The translations under genes were made by a program, and so were the position numbers. From Pseudarthrobacter sp. W1I19 (GTDB lineage Bacteria; Actinomycetota; Actinomycetes; Actinomycetales; Micrococcaceae), in the NCBI RefSeq assembly GCF_030817835.1, contig NZ_JAUSZR010000001.1:4340001-4404000 (forward strand): 64,000 nucleotides of DNA, in the 5' to 3' direction. How positions within the stretch are numbered: the first letter of the stretch is position 1; each line of letters begins with the position of its first letter. Below the pieces are notes generated by a model that was given only the letters and a program-made list of their open reading frames with translations, was not told where the DNA came from and made no database searches. Shown piece after piece: positions 1 to 9,499 of the stretch.

Positions 1-1
1 C

Positions 2-112
2 GCCATGAGCAGGATCGTGGAGCAGTCCAGCGAAGAGATGAGCCAGATTTGGTCCAGCAGCCACGACGGCGGCGACACGCCACCTGCCGCTTCAGGCAAG
101 GCAGGAACCTAA
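2..112 (+). CDS. 3' end of an unidentified gene
   Basis: An open frame enters from the left edge and ends at TAA 110-112, giving a 36-residue hydrophilic tail rich in Ser, Gly and Glu. Codon third positions are mostly G/C, as in a real gene, and the gene would converge on the leftward hydrolase that ends at 166. The tail has no recognisable motif, so no function is proposed. It could also be a chance open stretch. Confidence 0.4.
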   Translation, partial: AMSRIVEQSSEEMSQIWSSSHDGGDTPPAASGKAGT

Positions 113-165
113 AACTCCAGACCCGCATCCCCCGGAGCGGGCGGAGCCGCGGCTGTCTGCGATTG

Positions 166-1110
166 TTACCGTACCTTCGCCGAGGCCAGCTCCTGGGCCA
201 GGAAGTCCAGGACAGGCTGTGCCTCCGGGCTGCCGGCCGCGTGGTTGAGGTGCCCGTGAATGGCGCCGCGGGCCAGGAAATAGGACACCGGAACGCCGGC
301 ATGGTCCAGGTTGGCTGCAAAGAGCTCCGAGGAGCCGCGGACGTCGTCGTACTCGCACGCGACGATGGCCGTCGGCGGCAGCCCTGACGGGTCGGCATAG
401 CCGGGCATGGCATACGAGGACGCCATACTCACCGGCCCGCCCACGTAGTTCTCGGCATTCCGCACGCAGTCCTCGAGGGTGAAGCGGAGGTGCCGGGGCA
501 GGGTTGCCATCACCTCCTCGTCCAGCCCGCCCGCGGGCGGCGGCAGTTCGGCGTGGAGGAAGGGATAGGCCAGCAGGAGCTTCGCGGGGAGCGGCTTGCC
601 GGCGTCGGTCAGGTAGAGCGCGGCGCCTACGGCGAGGTTCCCGCCGGCACCCGCTCCGCCCAGGCATAGAAGTTCCGGATCCAACCCAAGATCCGCAGCG
701 TTCCGGCGGATCCAGAACCAGGCGGCCAGTGCGTCCTCATGGGGAACCGGGAAGTGCACTCCGTCCCGGGCCAACCGGTAATCGACGGACAGCACCGGTA
801 TCCCCGAGGCGGCGAGTACGCGTCCCAGGTAGTCGGACTCGGGCATATCAAGACTGCCGCTGACAAAGCCGCCGCCATGCAGCCATACGAGCGCTGGTCC
901 GCTAGTGGAGGACGGCTCACCGTAGATCCGGATATCCACCGGTCCTCGCCGGCCCTCTGCGCTGACAGTGCGGATGGGCACGTCCGGGCCCATCTGGCTG
1001 GGCAGGGTTTCCGGGCCTTCGGGTGCCGCCATATACAAGGCGAAACCAGCGTCAGGCGCGAGCGTCCCGCCGTCGAACGGTACCGACGCCTCCCCCTGGC
1101 GGACTGTCAT
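166..1110 (-). CDS. alpha/beta hydrolase, HSL-type, catalytic Ser replaced by Gly
   Basis: A 314-residue cytoplasmic protein of the hormone-sensitive-lipase (type IV esterase) group. The oxyanion-hole motif HGGGF is near residue 80. The nucleophile elbow reads [10 protein letters not shown] where the family has GDSAGGNLA or GASAGG, so the serine position (residue 154, codon GGT at 649-651) is glycine. The acidic residue (CEYDDVRG) and the histidine (IHGHLNH) of the triad appear intact. The start overlaps the stop of the upstream hydrolase by ATGA, indicating translational coupling in the rhamnosidase operon. A normal member would deacylate small esters. This copy may be inactive or may have another role, such as ligand binding or non-hydrolytic chemistry. 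Confidence 0.85.
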   Translation of the reverse strand: MTVRQGEASVPFDGGTLAPDAGFALYMAAPEGPETLPSQMGPDVPIRTVSAEGRRGPVDIRIYGEPSSTSGPALVWLHGGGFVSGSLDMPESDYLGRVLAASGIPVLSVDYRLARDGVHFPVPHEDALAAWFWIRRNAADLGLDPELLCLGGAGAGGNLAVGAALYLTDAGKPLPAKLLLAYPFLHAELPPPAGGLDEEVMATLPRHLRFTLEDCVRNAENYVGGPVSMASSYAMPGYADPSGLPPTAIVACEYDDVRGSSELFAANLDHAGVPVSYFLARGAIHGHLNHAAGSPEAQPVLDFLAQELASAKVR

Positions 1111-2099
1111 GGCCGGCCCAGCTTTTCGGAGAAGAAGCCGACGGCGGCAGCAAGGATGGTGTCCAGCTGGTCCTCGGCCCCGAAGAAGCAGTGGTCGCCG
1201 CCCTTGATGGTGACCACTTCATGCTCGACGCCTGCTGCGGCGAGCGCCGCGGCCAGCAGGTCGGTCTGGGAGTGCGGCACCAGGCCGTCACTGTCGCCGT
1301 GGATCAGCAGGAACGGCGCCGCGTCGGCGGTGACATAGCTGACAGGGCTTGCCGCGGCCAGCAGCGCGGGATCGTCCGAGCCGCCCACCAGCATGTACTC
1401 GGGCTGCAGGGACATTCCGGCCGGAACAGCGGCGGTCAGTGCCGGCGGGAACAGTCCGTCCGGAGTGTTGATCGGCGGGATGTCCACCAGCGAGGAGACC
1501 CCGTAGAAGTCGACGACGGCGCTGACGCCGCTGGAGTGCCCCTGCGCTCCGAGCCCGCCGTGCAGGTCCTCCCGGCCACCGGTTAGTCCCAGCAGTGCCA
1601 CGAGGTGGCCGCCGGCGGATTCCCCCCAGGCGCCGAACCGTTCCGGGTCGACGCCGAGGTCCGCCGCATGTTCGCGCAGGTAGCGGACGGCCGCCTTCAG
1701 GTCGTGCAGCTGCGCCGGGAACGGCGCCTCCAGGCAATGCCGGTAGTCCACCGTCGCGCAGGCAATTCCGGCTTCATTGAGCAGCCGGAACACCGAGTCC
1801 GGCACAAAGGTGGGCGGCAGTTCGCGGCGGTCACCCAGCTGGAAGGCTCCGCCGTGGACCCACACCACCAGCGGCACGGGCGCAGTGGCCTGGCGCGGCA
1901 GCCAGATGTCCATTTTGAGCGGCCGGAACCCGATAGCCCGCGCATAGGTGACTTCGCGGTGCACGGCAGAGACGTCCGAAACGTTTTCGGGCACGCCCGG
2001 GGCGTCAAAGACCGGGAACGGGGGAACGTCCACACCTCCGGGGCGGGCAGTATCCAGGGGTGCAGTTTCGTAGACCTCGGTGGCTTCGTTGACACTCAT
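1107..2099 (-). CDS. alpha/beta hydrolase (carboxylesterase-like)
   Basis: A 330-residue esterase of the BD-FAE/carboxylesterase type. HGGAF forms the oxyanion hole, GESAGGH is an intact nucleophile elbow, and GDSDGLVP followed by GGDHCFFG supply the acid and histidine. No signal peptide is seen, so it should act inside the cell. It is the middle gene of a three-gene operon, overlapping the rhamnosidase stop by 4 nt upstream and the next hydrolase by 4 nt downstream. That context suggests removal of acyl groups from imported glycosides, for example acetylated or hydroxycinnamoylated rhamnosides. The substrate is inferred. Confidence 0.88.
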   Translation of the reverse strand: MSVNEATEVYETAPLDTARPGGVDVPPFPVFDAPGVPENVSDVSAVHREVTYARAIGFRPLKMDIWLPRQATAPVPLVVWVHGGAFQLGDRRELPPTFVPDSVFRLLNEAGIACATVDYRHCLEAPFPAQLHDLKAAVRYLREHAADLGVDPERFGAWGESAGGHLVALLGLTGGREDLHGGLGAQGHSSGVSAVVDFYGVSSLVDIPPINTPDGLFPPALTAAVPAGMSLQPEYMLVGGSDDPALLAAASPVSYVTADAAPFLLIHGDSDGLVPHSQTDLLAAALAAAGVEHEVVTIKGGDHCFFGAEDQLDTILAAAVGFFSEKLGRP

Positions 2100-4849
2100 G
2101 GGGCGTTCCTTACAAGCTGGGGGTTTTCGGCAGGGTGGGGTGTTTCGTCAGTTCCGCCGCTGGCGGCGGCAAAGTGGTGCTTTCCGGGTCCGACGACGGC
2201 GGGAGGCCGGCCGGGCAGGCGGACTTCGGCGGTGGTCCCGGCCGGGACGGTGGCACACAGCTGCAAGCCGCCGTCGTCCGCTGTCCACTCCACCTCAATC
2301 AGGCCGTGAGGTCCCTGATGCGAAGTGGCCGCGGAGGTCAGGCCTGCGCCGGGGCGCGGCTCGATGATGATCCGTTCGTTGCCGGCGCTGCCCGGAGCCT
2401 GGCGCAGGCCGGCGGTGTAGCGGTGGAGGAAGGACGCCACGGCGCCCTTGCTGTAGTGGTTCAGGGACTGGTGCGGGGTGCCGGCGTCGTCGATGCCGTT
2501 CCAGAGCTCCCACATGGTGGTGGCGCCACGGTCCACCATCACCAGCCAGGAAGGCTCCGAGTCCTGCATCAATAGCTCGTAGGCGATCTCCAGCTCACCG
2601 TTGTCCGCAAGGACGGGCAGCAGGTAGGGAGTGGCGAGGAAGCCCGTCCCCACATGCGTGCCCGCCGCCCTGATCAGCGAGACCAGCTGGGACGTCACGG
2701 CGGCGCGCTGTTCCAGGCTGACCAGGTCAAAGGCGAGGGCACGGACGCAGTTGGCCTGGCTGGGCCGGGTGACGTGTCCGGCGGCGTCGAGGTATTCCGT
2801 TTCCCAGGCCTGCCGGACGTTTTCGGAGAGTTCTGCGAGCGCTTCGGCTTCCTCCCCGCGGCCCAGGACGGCGGCAACCTTCGCGAGCAGGGCCGTGGTG
2901 TTCCGGTAGTAGGCGGTGGCTACAATGCCGTGGTCGGCAGAGCGGGCGGCTAACAGGTCCGGTTCCGGACCGTCCGGTTCCATCCATTCTCCCCAGTGGA
3001 AGCCGGTATCCCAGAGGTACTTCTCGTGCGGCGCCGGTATTGTGCTGGCCGCCTGCCGGTCCTGGTGCCGGCAGAATTCTGCAGCGGTCCGGACGAACTC
3101 CACCCAGCGGTTCATCGCATCCCAGTTCTCGGCGAGGATTCCGGCATCGCCGGTGGCCAGGTACAACTCCCACGGCACCATCACCACGGCGTCGGCCCAG
3201 CCGGCCGAACCGTGGACAAAGGCCATGAAGTCAGCGGAGGTGATATCCGGGCGGGGCGACGGGGAGATGTTGGCAATAACGCCGTTCTCCCACTGGTCGG
3301 CGCGGACGTCGTTCAGCCACTTCCGCGAGAAGCCTGTGACGTCAAAAAGGTATGCAGCTGTGGGTATGAACAGCTGCCAGTCCCCTGTCCAGCCCGCCTT
3401 TTCGCGCTGCGGGCAGTCCGTGGGCACCTCGCAGGCGTTGTCCCGGAAGCTCCACTGCACAATCTCGTGGAGCTTGTTCAGCCGCTCATCGCTGCAAGTG
3501 AAGGTGCCAAGCGGTTCCAGATCGGTCTGCACCAGGCATGCGGTGATGTCCTCCGCCGCGAGGTCCTCGATAAGGCCTCGAACCGACGCATACTGGAAGC
3601 CGTGGGTAGTATGCCGCGGTTCGAATACTTCACCCGGAGCGCCAGACGCCGTCACCTCATCAACTTGCCCGGCGGACAGGAACTGGCCGGGGTGGCGGAA
3701 GTCGAGCGGCCGCAGATGGTCTTGGGTTACGTCACCGCCGGCGTGGAGCGCCTCGCCGTACACGAAGGTGACCTTCTCCTCCGGCGCGCCGAGCCTGGTG
3801 AGGCGCACCCAGCCGTGGAGGTTCTGGCCGAAGTCCACCACCTGGTGACCGTTGGCGAGACGGGTGATGGCTACCGGTGCGAGCTCTTCCACGATCCTGG
3901 TGGGCGGTGCCACCGGGCCGGTCAGGGTTTCGTAGTTTCCTTTGCGCACGACGGCGGCAGTCGCCTGGGACGCCTCGGTCCCGTTTACTGCCGGCACCCG
4001 GAAGTCCACCTGTTGCCCTGCCATCAGGTCCGCGCTGAGGATCTGCGTTCGCGAAACAAGCCAGGACTCATCGGTGCCGATGACCGTCCTGCTGTCCCCC
4101 GACTGCAGCTCCAGCTGCGCAAGGAAGGCGGTGTGCGTGCCGTACATGTCGGCGTCGCGCGTGAAGCCGAAGGTTCCGCGGTACCAGCCGTCCGTGAGGA
4201 CGGCGCGGAGGGCATTGGTGCCGGGACGCAGCAGTGCGGTGACGTCGTAGGTCTGGACCTGGAGGGTGGTGTTGTAGCTGGTGGAGCCGGGGGTGAGCTG
4301 CTGGTCGCCCCCGCGATGTCCGTTGAGGAACAGCTCATAGATGCCCTGCGCGGTGGCGTAGGCGCGGGCAGATTCCGCGGTGCTGGCCAGCGTGAAGGTC
4401 TTTTCGAAGGCGTAGCCGGGGCGTTCTCCGGGAGCCGGGACGTCCGGCTCCTCGGGGCCGATCCATCGCGCGGTCCAGTCGGAAGGCTGCAGGAGTCCCA
4501 GTTCCACCGGCATCGGTTCGGACCACGGGCTGAGCGTCTCAACGCCGTTGACATCCGTGGTCCACGTGCGCACGCGCCATTCGAACCGGCTTCGGGACCG
4601 CAGCTCCGGACCGGCGTAGGGCACCAGCAGGTGCTGCGCGGACTCCACCCGGCCGGTATCCCAGCCGTTGCTGGCTGTGATGTGGTATCCGGTTTGGGCT
4701 GCTGTTCCGTCCGGCAGCGTCCAACTGAGGCGCGGCCGGGTGGTGGTGACGCCCATTGCCTCGCGGAGGTGCTCCACGCGAAGCCGGGTGGGGGCGGGCG
4801 GAGCCATGATGGCTACGTCGACGCCGGCGCCGAGACTGAGGGAGGTCAT
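2096..4849 (-). CDS. alpha-L-rhamnosidase (GH78), first copy
   Basis: A 917-residue glycoside hydrolase family 78 protein that releases terminal alpha-L-rhamnose from glycosides. Beta-sandwich modules occupy roughly residues 1-390, followed by an (alpha/alpha)6 barrel. The barrel carries [14 protein letters not shown], whose Glu483 aligns with the proposed general acid of characterised GH78 enzymes, and TMWELWN, whose Glu781 aligns with the proposed base. No signal peptide is visible, so it is probably cytoplasmic. I chose ATG 4849 over an upstream start because AGGAG lies about 8 nt before it and the extra N-terminus of the longer frame is not protein-like. It is the first gene of the operon with two esterase-like genes and is divergent from an IclR regulator. 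Confidence 0.93.
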   Translation of the reverse strand: MTSLSLGAGVDVAIMAPPAPTRLRVEHLREAMGVTTTRPRLSWTLPDGTAAQTGYHITASNGWDTGRVESAQHLLVPYAGPELRSRSRFEWRVRTWTTDVNGVETLSPWSEPMPVELGLLQPSDWTARWIGPEEPDVPAPGERPGYAFEKTFTLASTAESARAYATAQGIYELFLNGHRGGDQQLTPGSTSYNTTLQVQTYDVTALLRPGTNALRAVLTDGWYRGTFGFTRDADMYGTHTAFLAQLELQSGDSRTVIGTDESWLVSRTQILSADLMAGQQVDFRVPAVNGTEASQATAAVVRKGNYETLTGPVAPPTRIVEELAPVAITRLANGHQVVDFGQNLHGWVRLTRLGAPEEKVTFVYGEALHAGGDVTQDHLRPLDFRHPGQFLSAGQVDEVTASGAPGEVFEPRHTTHGFQYASVRGLIEDLAAEDITACLVQTDLEPLGTFTCSDERLNKLHEIVQWSFRDNACEVPTDCPQREKAGWTGDWQLFIPTAAYLFDVTGFSRKWLNDVRADQWENGVIANISPSPRPDITSADFMAFVHGSAGWADAVVMVPWELYLATGDAGILAENWDAMNRWVEFVRTAAEFCRHQDRQAASTIPAPHEKYLWDTGFHWGEWMEPDGPEPDLLAARSADHGIVATAYYRNTTALLAKVAAVLGRGEEAEALAELSENVRQAWETEYLDAAGHVTRPSQANCVRALAFDLVSLEQRAAVTSQLVSLIRAAGTHVGTGFLATPYLLPVLADNGELEIAYELLMQDSEPSWLVMVDRGATTMWELWNGIDDAGTPHQSLNHYSKGAVASFLHRYTAGLRQAPGSAGNERIIIEPRPGAGLTSAATSHQGPHGLIEVEWTADDGGLQLCATVPAGTTAEVRLPGRPPAVVGPGKHHFAAASGGTDETPHPAENPQLVRNAP

Positions 4850-4924
4850 GCAGGAGACTCCTGAACGTGGGACAGCTGGAGTTCCAGCATCGGTTCCGGC
4901 AGGCAGCCTTCCACAGCCATCTTT

Positions 4925-4946
4925 CATTGGTTGGAATGATATTGTG
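4925..4946 (+). promoter_or_regulatory. shared 22-bp element, rhamnosidase operon 1
   Basis: A 22-bp stretch beginning CATTGGTTGGAA and ending TATTGTG lies 76 bp before the first rhamnosidase start. It matches 17 of 22 positions with 24262-24283, upstream of the second rhamnosidase operon, in the same orientation relative to transcription. It overlaps the IclR-type palindrome. It may be a shared regulator site or a shared core promoter element. Confidence 0.5.
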
Positions 4947-4951
4947 TTCCA
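4932..4951. promoter_or_regulatory. IclR-type operator candidate
   Basis: TGGAATGATATTGTGTTCCA is an inverted repeat (arms TGGAA and TTCCA) in the 150-bp gap between the divergent rhamnosidase and iclR starts. GGAA/TTCC palindromes are typical of IclR-family operators, so autoregulation plus control of the rhamnosidase operon is likely. Binding by the neighbouring regulator is inferred. Confidence 0.55.
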
Positions 4952-4999
4952 GCTCACGGACTCCTGTCCGAACCTCCAACCGCGCAAGGACCTTCGGCC

Positions 5000-5830
5000 A
5001 TGACTGTCACTCCGGACACCGACAGCACTCCCGCCCGCGGGAAGCGGCCCAAGCAGGGCGAACCGGTGATTGACCGGGCGCTGAGCCTTCTCGCGGTCTT
5101 TTCCGACCGCCGTCGCGCTTTAACCCTCTCGGAACTGGCCCGCCACGCCGGAATGCCCGCGCCCACCGCGCTGCGCCTCATCGCCCGGCTGGTGGCATGG
5201 GGCGCGCTGGAAAGGCTCGACGACGGCCGGTACGTTGTGGGGGTCCGCTTGTGGGAGGTGGCATCCCTGTCGCCGCGCGGCCACGGCGTGCGCGAGATCG
5301 CGCTGCCCTACCTGGAGGACCTGTTCGAGGTGACCCGGCACCACGTCCTGCTGGCCGTCCGGGATAACGAGGAAGCCGTCTTGATTGAGCGGCTGTCCTC
5401 GAAGGACGCCACGGAAGTGGCCTACCGGGTGGGCGGACGCGCGCCGCTGCGGAGCACCGCCGTCGGACTGGTTCTCCTGGCCGGCGCGGACCAGCAGTTC
5501 CAGGAGGCCACGCTGCGGAAGCCGCCCGAGATCGAACCCGGCGTGGAGCACATGCCCGAAGGCCAGCTGCGCCGGACCCTGTCTGATGTGCGGCGCACCG
5601 GGATCGCAATGATCCGCCGCTCCGCACCCTCGAAGACGGTGTCCGTAGCATCGCCGATCTTTGACGCGCAGGGGTCCGTGGTGGCCGCCCTGTCCATCGT
5701 GGTGCCGGACGGCTCAACCCCGCCCAACGTGCTGGCCCCGGCGGTCCGGGCCACGGCGCGTGCCGTGTCCAGGAATTTGGGCCACCTGGCCGAGGTCAGC
5801 CCGGACGTGCGGACGCACTCGGAGGGGTAG
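5000..5830 (+). CDS. IclR-family transcriptional regulator
   Basis: A 276-residue regulator. A winged-helix HTH at about residues 22-85 (VIDRALSLLAVF, LSELARHAGMPAPTALRLIARL) is followed by the IclR effector domain (HHVLLAVRDNEEAVLIERL, RAPLRSTAVGLVLLAG). An AAGGA sequence precedes the ATG. It is divergent from the rhamnosidase-esterase operon with an IclR-like palindrome between them, so it probably controls that operon in response to a sugar or an aromatic aglycone. A second element at 24262-24283 suggests it may also control the distant transporter operon. The effector is unknown. Confidence 0.92.
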   Translation: MTVTPDTDSTPARGKRPKQGEPVIDRALSLLAVFSDRRRALTLSELARHAGMPAPTALRLIARLVAWGALERLDDGRYVVGVRLWEVASLSPRGHGVREIALPYLEDLFEVTRHHVLLAVRDNEEAVLIERLSSKDATEVAYRVGGRAPLRSTAVGLVLLAGADQQFQEATLRKPPEIEPGVEHMPEGQLRRTLSDVRRTGIAMIRRSAPSKTVSVASPIFDAQGSVVAALSIVVPDGSTPPNVLAPAVRATARAVSRNLGHLAEVSPDVRTHSEG

Positions 5831-5866
5831 GCGGCAGAGATGTTGGCGGTTGGGCCGCGGGCCTGG

Positions 5867-6718
5867 TCAGTGGTGCAGCTGCATCCGCTGGAGCACCGTG
5901 GCGGAGATTTCCTCAACCGACATTGATGCGGAATTTACGTAGGGCACCTGGTTGACCCTGTACATGTCCTCGGCGTTGCGCAGCTCATAGGTGCACTGGC
6001 CCAGCGAGGCGTAGTCGCTGCCCGGCCTGCGTTCCTGGCGAATCTGGCTCAGCCTGACGGGCAGGGAGGTCAGCCCAAAGCATTTGTTCACAAAGGGCAG
6101 CAATGGTTTCGGCAGGGACAGGCTGGCGAAGTCTTCCTCCACCAGGGGAAAGTTGGCGGCGAGGATGCCGTGCTGCAGCGCCAGGTACATGGTGGTGGGG
6201 GTTTTTCCGCACCGCGAGGGAGCGATGAGGATCAGTTCGGCGCGCTCCAGCGCCCGCACCGACTGGCCGTCGTCGTGCTCGATGGCGTATTCAACGGCGG
6301 CCATGCGGGACTGGTAACGGACTGCGTCACCCACACCGTGGGCCTGGCCCGGCTGCCCGCTGGCGGGGACATGGAGTGCCTGTTCCAGTTGGCCGATGTG
6401 TGCGCCGAACAGGTCGAAGAAGTGCCCTTGGCTCCGGGAAAGGACTGCCCGAATGCCGTTGTCGACGGTGGTGGAGAAGATGATCGGCCGGGGCCCGGCC
6501 GCGGCGAGCCGGTCGATGACGCCCACCACCTCGTGGGCCTGCTCCACCGTGGTGATAAAGGGAATAGTCCGGCGTTCAAGGTGCCGGGTGGGAAATTGCG
6601 TGAGCAAGGTATTGCCCAGCGTTTCGGCGGTGATGCCGGTGCTGTCGGAAAGGAAGAACACCGTGGGGGCAGACGAGCTGCCCGCCCCCACGGTATCCAT
6701 CAGGTGTTCGTCCGCCAC
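5867..6718 (-). CDS. ppsR: PEP synthase regulatory protein (kinase/pyrophosphorylase)
   Basis: A 283-residue DUF299 family protein (bifunctional kinase/phosphorylase). In this family it inactivates PEP synthase by ADP-dependent phosphorylation and reactivates it by Pi-dependent dephosphorylation. The N-terminus has FFLSDSTGITAETLG, and a P-loop-like SRCGKTPTTMYLA lies near residue 155. It starts with GTG at 6718, one base from the ppsA stop, so the two are co-transcribed and probably co-translated. The C-terminal region IRQERRPGSDYASLGQC is typical of the family. Confidence 0.92.
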   Translation of the reverse strand: MADEHLMDTVGAGSSSAPTVFFLSDSTGITAETLGNTLLTQFPTRHLERRTIPFITTVEQAHEVVGVIDRLAAAGPRPIIFSTTVDNGIRAVLSRSQGHFFDLFGAHIGQLEQALHVPASGQPGQAHGVGDAVRYQSRMAAVEYAIEHDDGQSVRALERAELILIAPSRCGKTPTTMYLALQHGILAANFPLVEEDFASLSLPKPLLPFVNKCFGLTSLPVRLSQIRQERRPGSDYASLGQCTYELRNAEDMYRVNQVPYVNSASMSVEEISATVLQRMQLHH

Positions 6719-9121
6719 TTAGACCGCTGAGCGCGTTCCGGAACGGGCCAGGCGCAGCCAGGTGTCGGTCACGGCGTCAGGGTTCAGCGAGATGGAACTG
6801 ATGCCCTGTTCCAGGAGCCACTCGGCAAAGTCCGGGTGGTCGCTGGGGCCCTGGCCGCAAATGCCGACGTACTTGCCCTTGGCGCGGCAGGCAGCAATGG
6901 CCATTTCCAGCAGCCTGGTCACCGCCGGGTTGCGTTCGTCGAAGCCTTCGGCAACCAGTGCCGAATCGCGGTCAAGGCCCAGGGTCAGCTGGGTCAGGTC
7001 GTTGGAGCCGATGGAAAAGCCGTCGAAGTATTCCAGGAATTCATCGGCGAGCAGGGCGTTGGCGGGCAGTTCACACATCATCACGATCTCCAGCCCGTCC
7101 TCACCCCGGCGCAGCCCGTTGGCGGCGAGCAGCTCGGTCACTCCCCGGGCCTCGTCCAGGGTCCGCACGAACGGGACCATGATCTTGATGTTGGACAGGC
7201 CCATTTCGTTGCGGACGAACTTCAGGGCTTCGCACTCAAGCTCGAATGCCTGCCGGAACGAATCCGAGAGGTACCGGGACGCGCCCCGGTAGCCGATCAT
7301 CGGGTTCTCCTCGGTTGGTTCGAACGCGGGACCGCCCAGCAGGTTGGCGTACTCGTTGGACTTGAAGTCCGAGAGCCGGATGATGACGGGTTCGGGGGCA
7401 AACGCCGCGGCGATCGTGGAAATGCCCTCGGCCAGGCGCCGGACGTAGTAGTCCCGGGGCCCGTCGTAGGCAGCGGTCTTCTCGCGGATCTGGCGCACGG
7501 TGTAGTCCGAGAGACCAGCAGGGCGTTCGATTTCTCCCGCCACTGCCAGCAGGGCATTGGGGTGGATGCCGATCTGCCGGTTGATGATGAATTCGAGGCG
7601 GGCCAATCCAACGCCGTGGTGCGGAAGGCGGGCAAAGCTGAAGGCCTGCTCAGGGGTTCCCACGTTCATCATGATCTTGACCGGTGCCGGCGGCATGGTG
7701 TCCAGGCTGGTCTCGCTCAGCGTGTAGTCCAGCAGGCCCTCGTAGACCAGGCCTGCCTCGCCCTCGGCGCAGGAAACCGTGACCGGTGCACCGTCCGCCA
7801 GGACCCGGGAAGCATTGCCGGTACCGACGACGGCCGGGATGCCAAGCTCGCGGGCAATGATGGCTGCATGGCAGGTGCGCCCGCCACGGTCGGTGACGAT
7901 GGCGGCGGCCTTCTTCATGATCGGTTCCCAGTCCGGGTCCGTCATGTTGGCCACGAGGACGTCACCGGCCTGGAACGAGGCCATCTGGTCGATCGAGGTG
8001 AGGACCCGCACCTGGCCCGCACCGATGCGCTGGCCGATGGCCCGCCCCTCGACCAGGACGGTCGAGCGCTCGTTCAGGGTGTACCGGGAGATGGTGCCGG
8101 TGGCTTTGCGGGACTCAACGGTCTCAGGACGCGCCTGAAGGATGTAGAGCTCTCCGTCCACACCGTCCTTCCCCCACTCGATGTCCATGGGGCGGCCGTA
8201 GTGCGCCTCGATGGCCATCGCGTGGCGGGCGAGCTCCTCGACTTCTGCATCGGTGAGGCTGAAACGGCGGCGAAGGTCCTGCGGCACAGGAACGAAGTCC
8301 ACTGTCCGGCCCACCTCACGGGATTCCGTGTAGGTCATCTGGACTGCTTTTTCGCCGAGGCCGCGCTTGAGCACGGCCGGCCGGCCGGCTGCCAGGGCGG
8401 CCTTGTGGACGTAGAACTCGTCAGGGTTAACAGCGCCCTGGACCACAGCCTCGCCGAGGCCGTAGGAAGAGGTGATGAAGACGGCGTCGTTGAAGCCCGT
8501 TTCGGTGTCCATGGTGAACATCACCCCGGACGCGCCGACGTCGGAGCGGACCATGCGCTGGACGCCGGCCGAGAGTGCCACTTCTGAATGTGTGAAGCCG
8601 TGATGTACCCGGTAGGCGATGGCGCGGTCGTTGTAGAGCGAGGCGAAGACGTCCTTGATGGCGAGCAGGATGTTATCCACGCCCCGGATATTCAGGAAAG
8701 TCTCCTGCTGCCCGGCGAAGGAAGCATCTGGCAGGTCCTCGGCCGTGGCGCTGGAGCGCACTGCCCACGACACGTCACCGCCATGGTTGTCCGTCAAGCG
8801 GTGGTAGGCCGACCGGACCTGCTCCTCGAAACCGGCTGGAAAGGGGGTGCTGCGGATCAGGTCCCGGATCTGCTTCCCCGCCAGGGCCAGGGCCGTCACG
8901 TCGCCGCTGTCCAGATCCTTAAGGATCCCTTCGATCCGGGTGTCGAGGCCGGACCCGCTCAAGAAACGCCGGTAGGCGTCTGCTGTGGTGGCGAAACCGT
9001 CCGGGACCTTGACCCCGGCGGAGGCGAGGTTTCGGACCATTTCGCCGAGCGAGGCGTTCTTGCCGCCGACTTGATCGAGATCGGACAGGCCGAGGTCAGA
9101 AAACCAAAGAACGTCAGTCAT
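6719..9121 (-). CDS. ppsA: phosphoenolpyruvate synthase
   Basis: An 800-residue enzyme, close to the usual length of about 790, converting pyruvate, ATP and water to PEP, AMP and Pi in gluconeogenesis. The N-terminal ATP-grasp part contains [10 protein letters not shown] and [18 protein letters not shown]. The phosphohistidine domain has [13 protein letters not shown] with His418. The C-terminal PEP-binding barrel includes [19 protein letters not shown] 9121 is chosen because GAAGGAG lies just upstream and the protein begins at the conserved start of the domain. The longer frame adds an unlikely leader. It fits growth on organic acids and aromatics, which the 46-54 kb transport genes also suggest. 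Confidence 0.96.
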   Translation of the reverse strand: MTDVLWFSDLGLSDLDQVGGKNASLGEMVRNLASAGVKVPDGFATTADAYRRFLSGSGLDTRIEGILKDLDSGDVTALALAGKQIRDLIRSTPFPAGFEEQVRSAYHRLTDNHGGDVSWAVRSSATAEDLPDASFAGQQETFLNIRGVDNILLAIKDVFASLYNDRAIAYRVHHGFTHSEVALSAGVQRMVRSDVGASGVMFTMDTETGFNDAVFITSSYGLGEAVVQGAVNPDEFYVHKAALAAGRPAVLKRGLGEKAVQMTYTESREVGRTVDFVPVPQDLRRRFSLTDAEVEELARHAMAIEAHYGRPMDIEWGKDGVDGELYILQARPETVESRKATGTISRYTLNERSTVLVEGRAIGQRIGAGQVRVLTSIDQMASFQAGDVLVANMTDPDWEPIMKKAAAIVTDRGGRTCHAAIIARELGIPAVVGTGNASRVLADGAPVTVSCAEGEAGLVYEGLLDYTLSETSLDTMPPAPVKIMMNVGTPEQAFSFARLPHHGVGLARLEFIINRQIGIHPNALLAVAGEIERPAGLSDYTVRQIREKTAAYDGPRDYYVRRLAEGISTIAAAFAPEPVIIRLSDFKSNEYANLLGGPAFEPTEENPMIGYRGASRYLSDSFRQAFELECEALKFVRNEMGLSNIKIMVPFVRTLDEARGVTELLAANGLRRGEDGLEIVMMCELPANALLADEFLEYFDGFSIGSNDLTQLTLGLDRDSALVAEGFDERNPAVTRLLEMAIAACRAKGKYVGICGQGPSDHPDFAEWLLEQGISSISLNPDAVTDTWLRLARSGTRSAV

Positions 9122-9213
9122 AGGTGGTGCTCCTTCGTTGGGCACGCTCTGACAAGCGCTGAAAAAAGATGTGATGCAAGGTTGGGCGGGAAAGTCGCCC
9201 AGAAGCAACCGCA

Positions 9214-9229
9214 TGTGACCTACGCGACA
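9214..9229. promoter_or_regulatory. CRP/GlxR-like site upstream of ppsA
   Basis: TGTGACCTACGCGACA matches 10 of 12 defined positions of the TGTGANNTANNTCACA consensus of actinobacterial CRP-family regulators. It lies about 95 bp before the ppsA start. A cAMP-type control of gluconeogenesis is plausible, but the right half-site is imperfect. Confidence 0.35.
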
Positions 9230-9290
9230 CTCCGGGGATGTAATGAAGAGTCACCAAAGAGGCGAATTCGTGCCTATTGTCACCTGGCGG

Positions 9291-9311
9291 CGCGCCGACA
9301 ATGTTGGCGCG
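9291..9311. promoter_or_regulatory. 21-bp inverted repeat upstream of ppsA
   Basis: Arms CGCGCC and GGCGCG flank a core containing the 7-base palindrome ACAATGT, with one mismatched pair. There is no following T-run, so an operator is more likely than a terminator. The cognate regulator is unknown. Confidence 0.4.
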
Positions 9312-9499
9312 CGTATGTGATGTCGGTGGAAGGCATCCAGACTGGCCAGGCCTTCGCGCGCTGGATTGAGCCGGCCCGGAACCGGGGCGGCTCAAATCCT
9401 GAGGCTCCATCCTAATCAAGTCCACATACGCGACGGCCAATGACGGACACTAGCGGAATGCGGCAGCGCCGAAACCGCGACAGCCGAAGCACCGTCTGC

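Larger units (their letters stand above)
9122..9499. other. 378-bp gap upstream of ppsA
   Basis: No convincing gene is seen between the ppsA start and the end of the leftward HNH gene. The gap holds a CRP/GlxR-like site at 9214-9229 and a GC-rich inverted repeat at 9291-9311. It is therefore probably a control region for ppsA-ppsR. Confidence 0.5.

Noticed and set aside
2996..4864. 622-residue plus-strand open frame over the rhamnosidase gene
   Set aside because: It lies fully antisense to a well-supported GH78 gene and its translation has no family features. Long antisense frames are common at this base composition.
6836..8587. 583-residue plus-strand open frame over ppsA
   Set aside because: It is antisense to ppsA, which has all catalytic motifs. 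The translation is low-complexity Gly/Val/Arg-rich.
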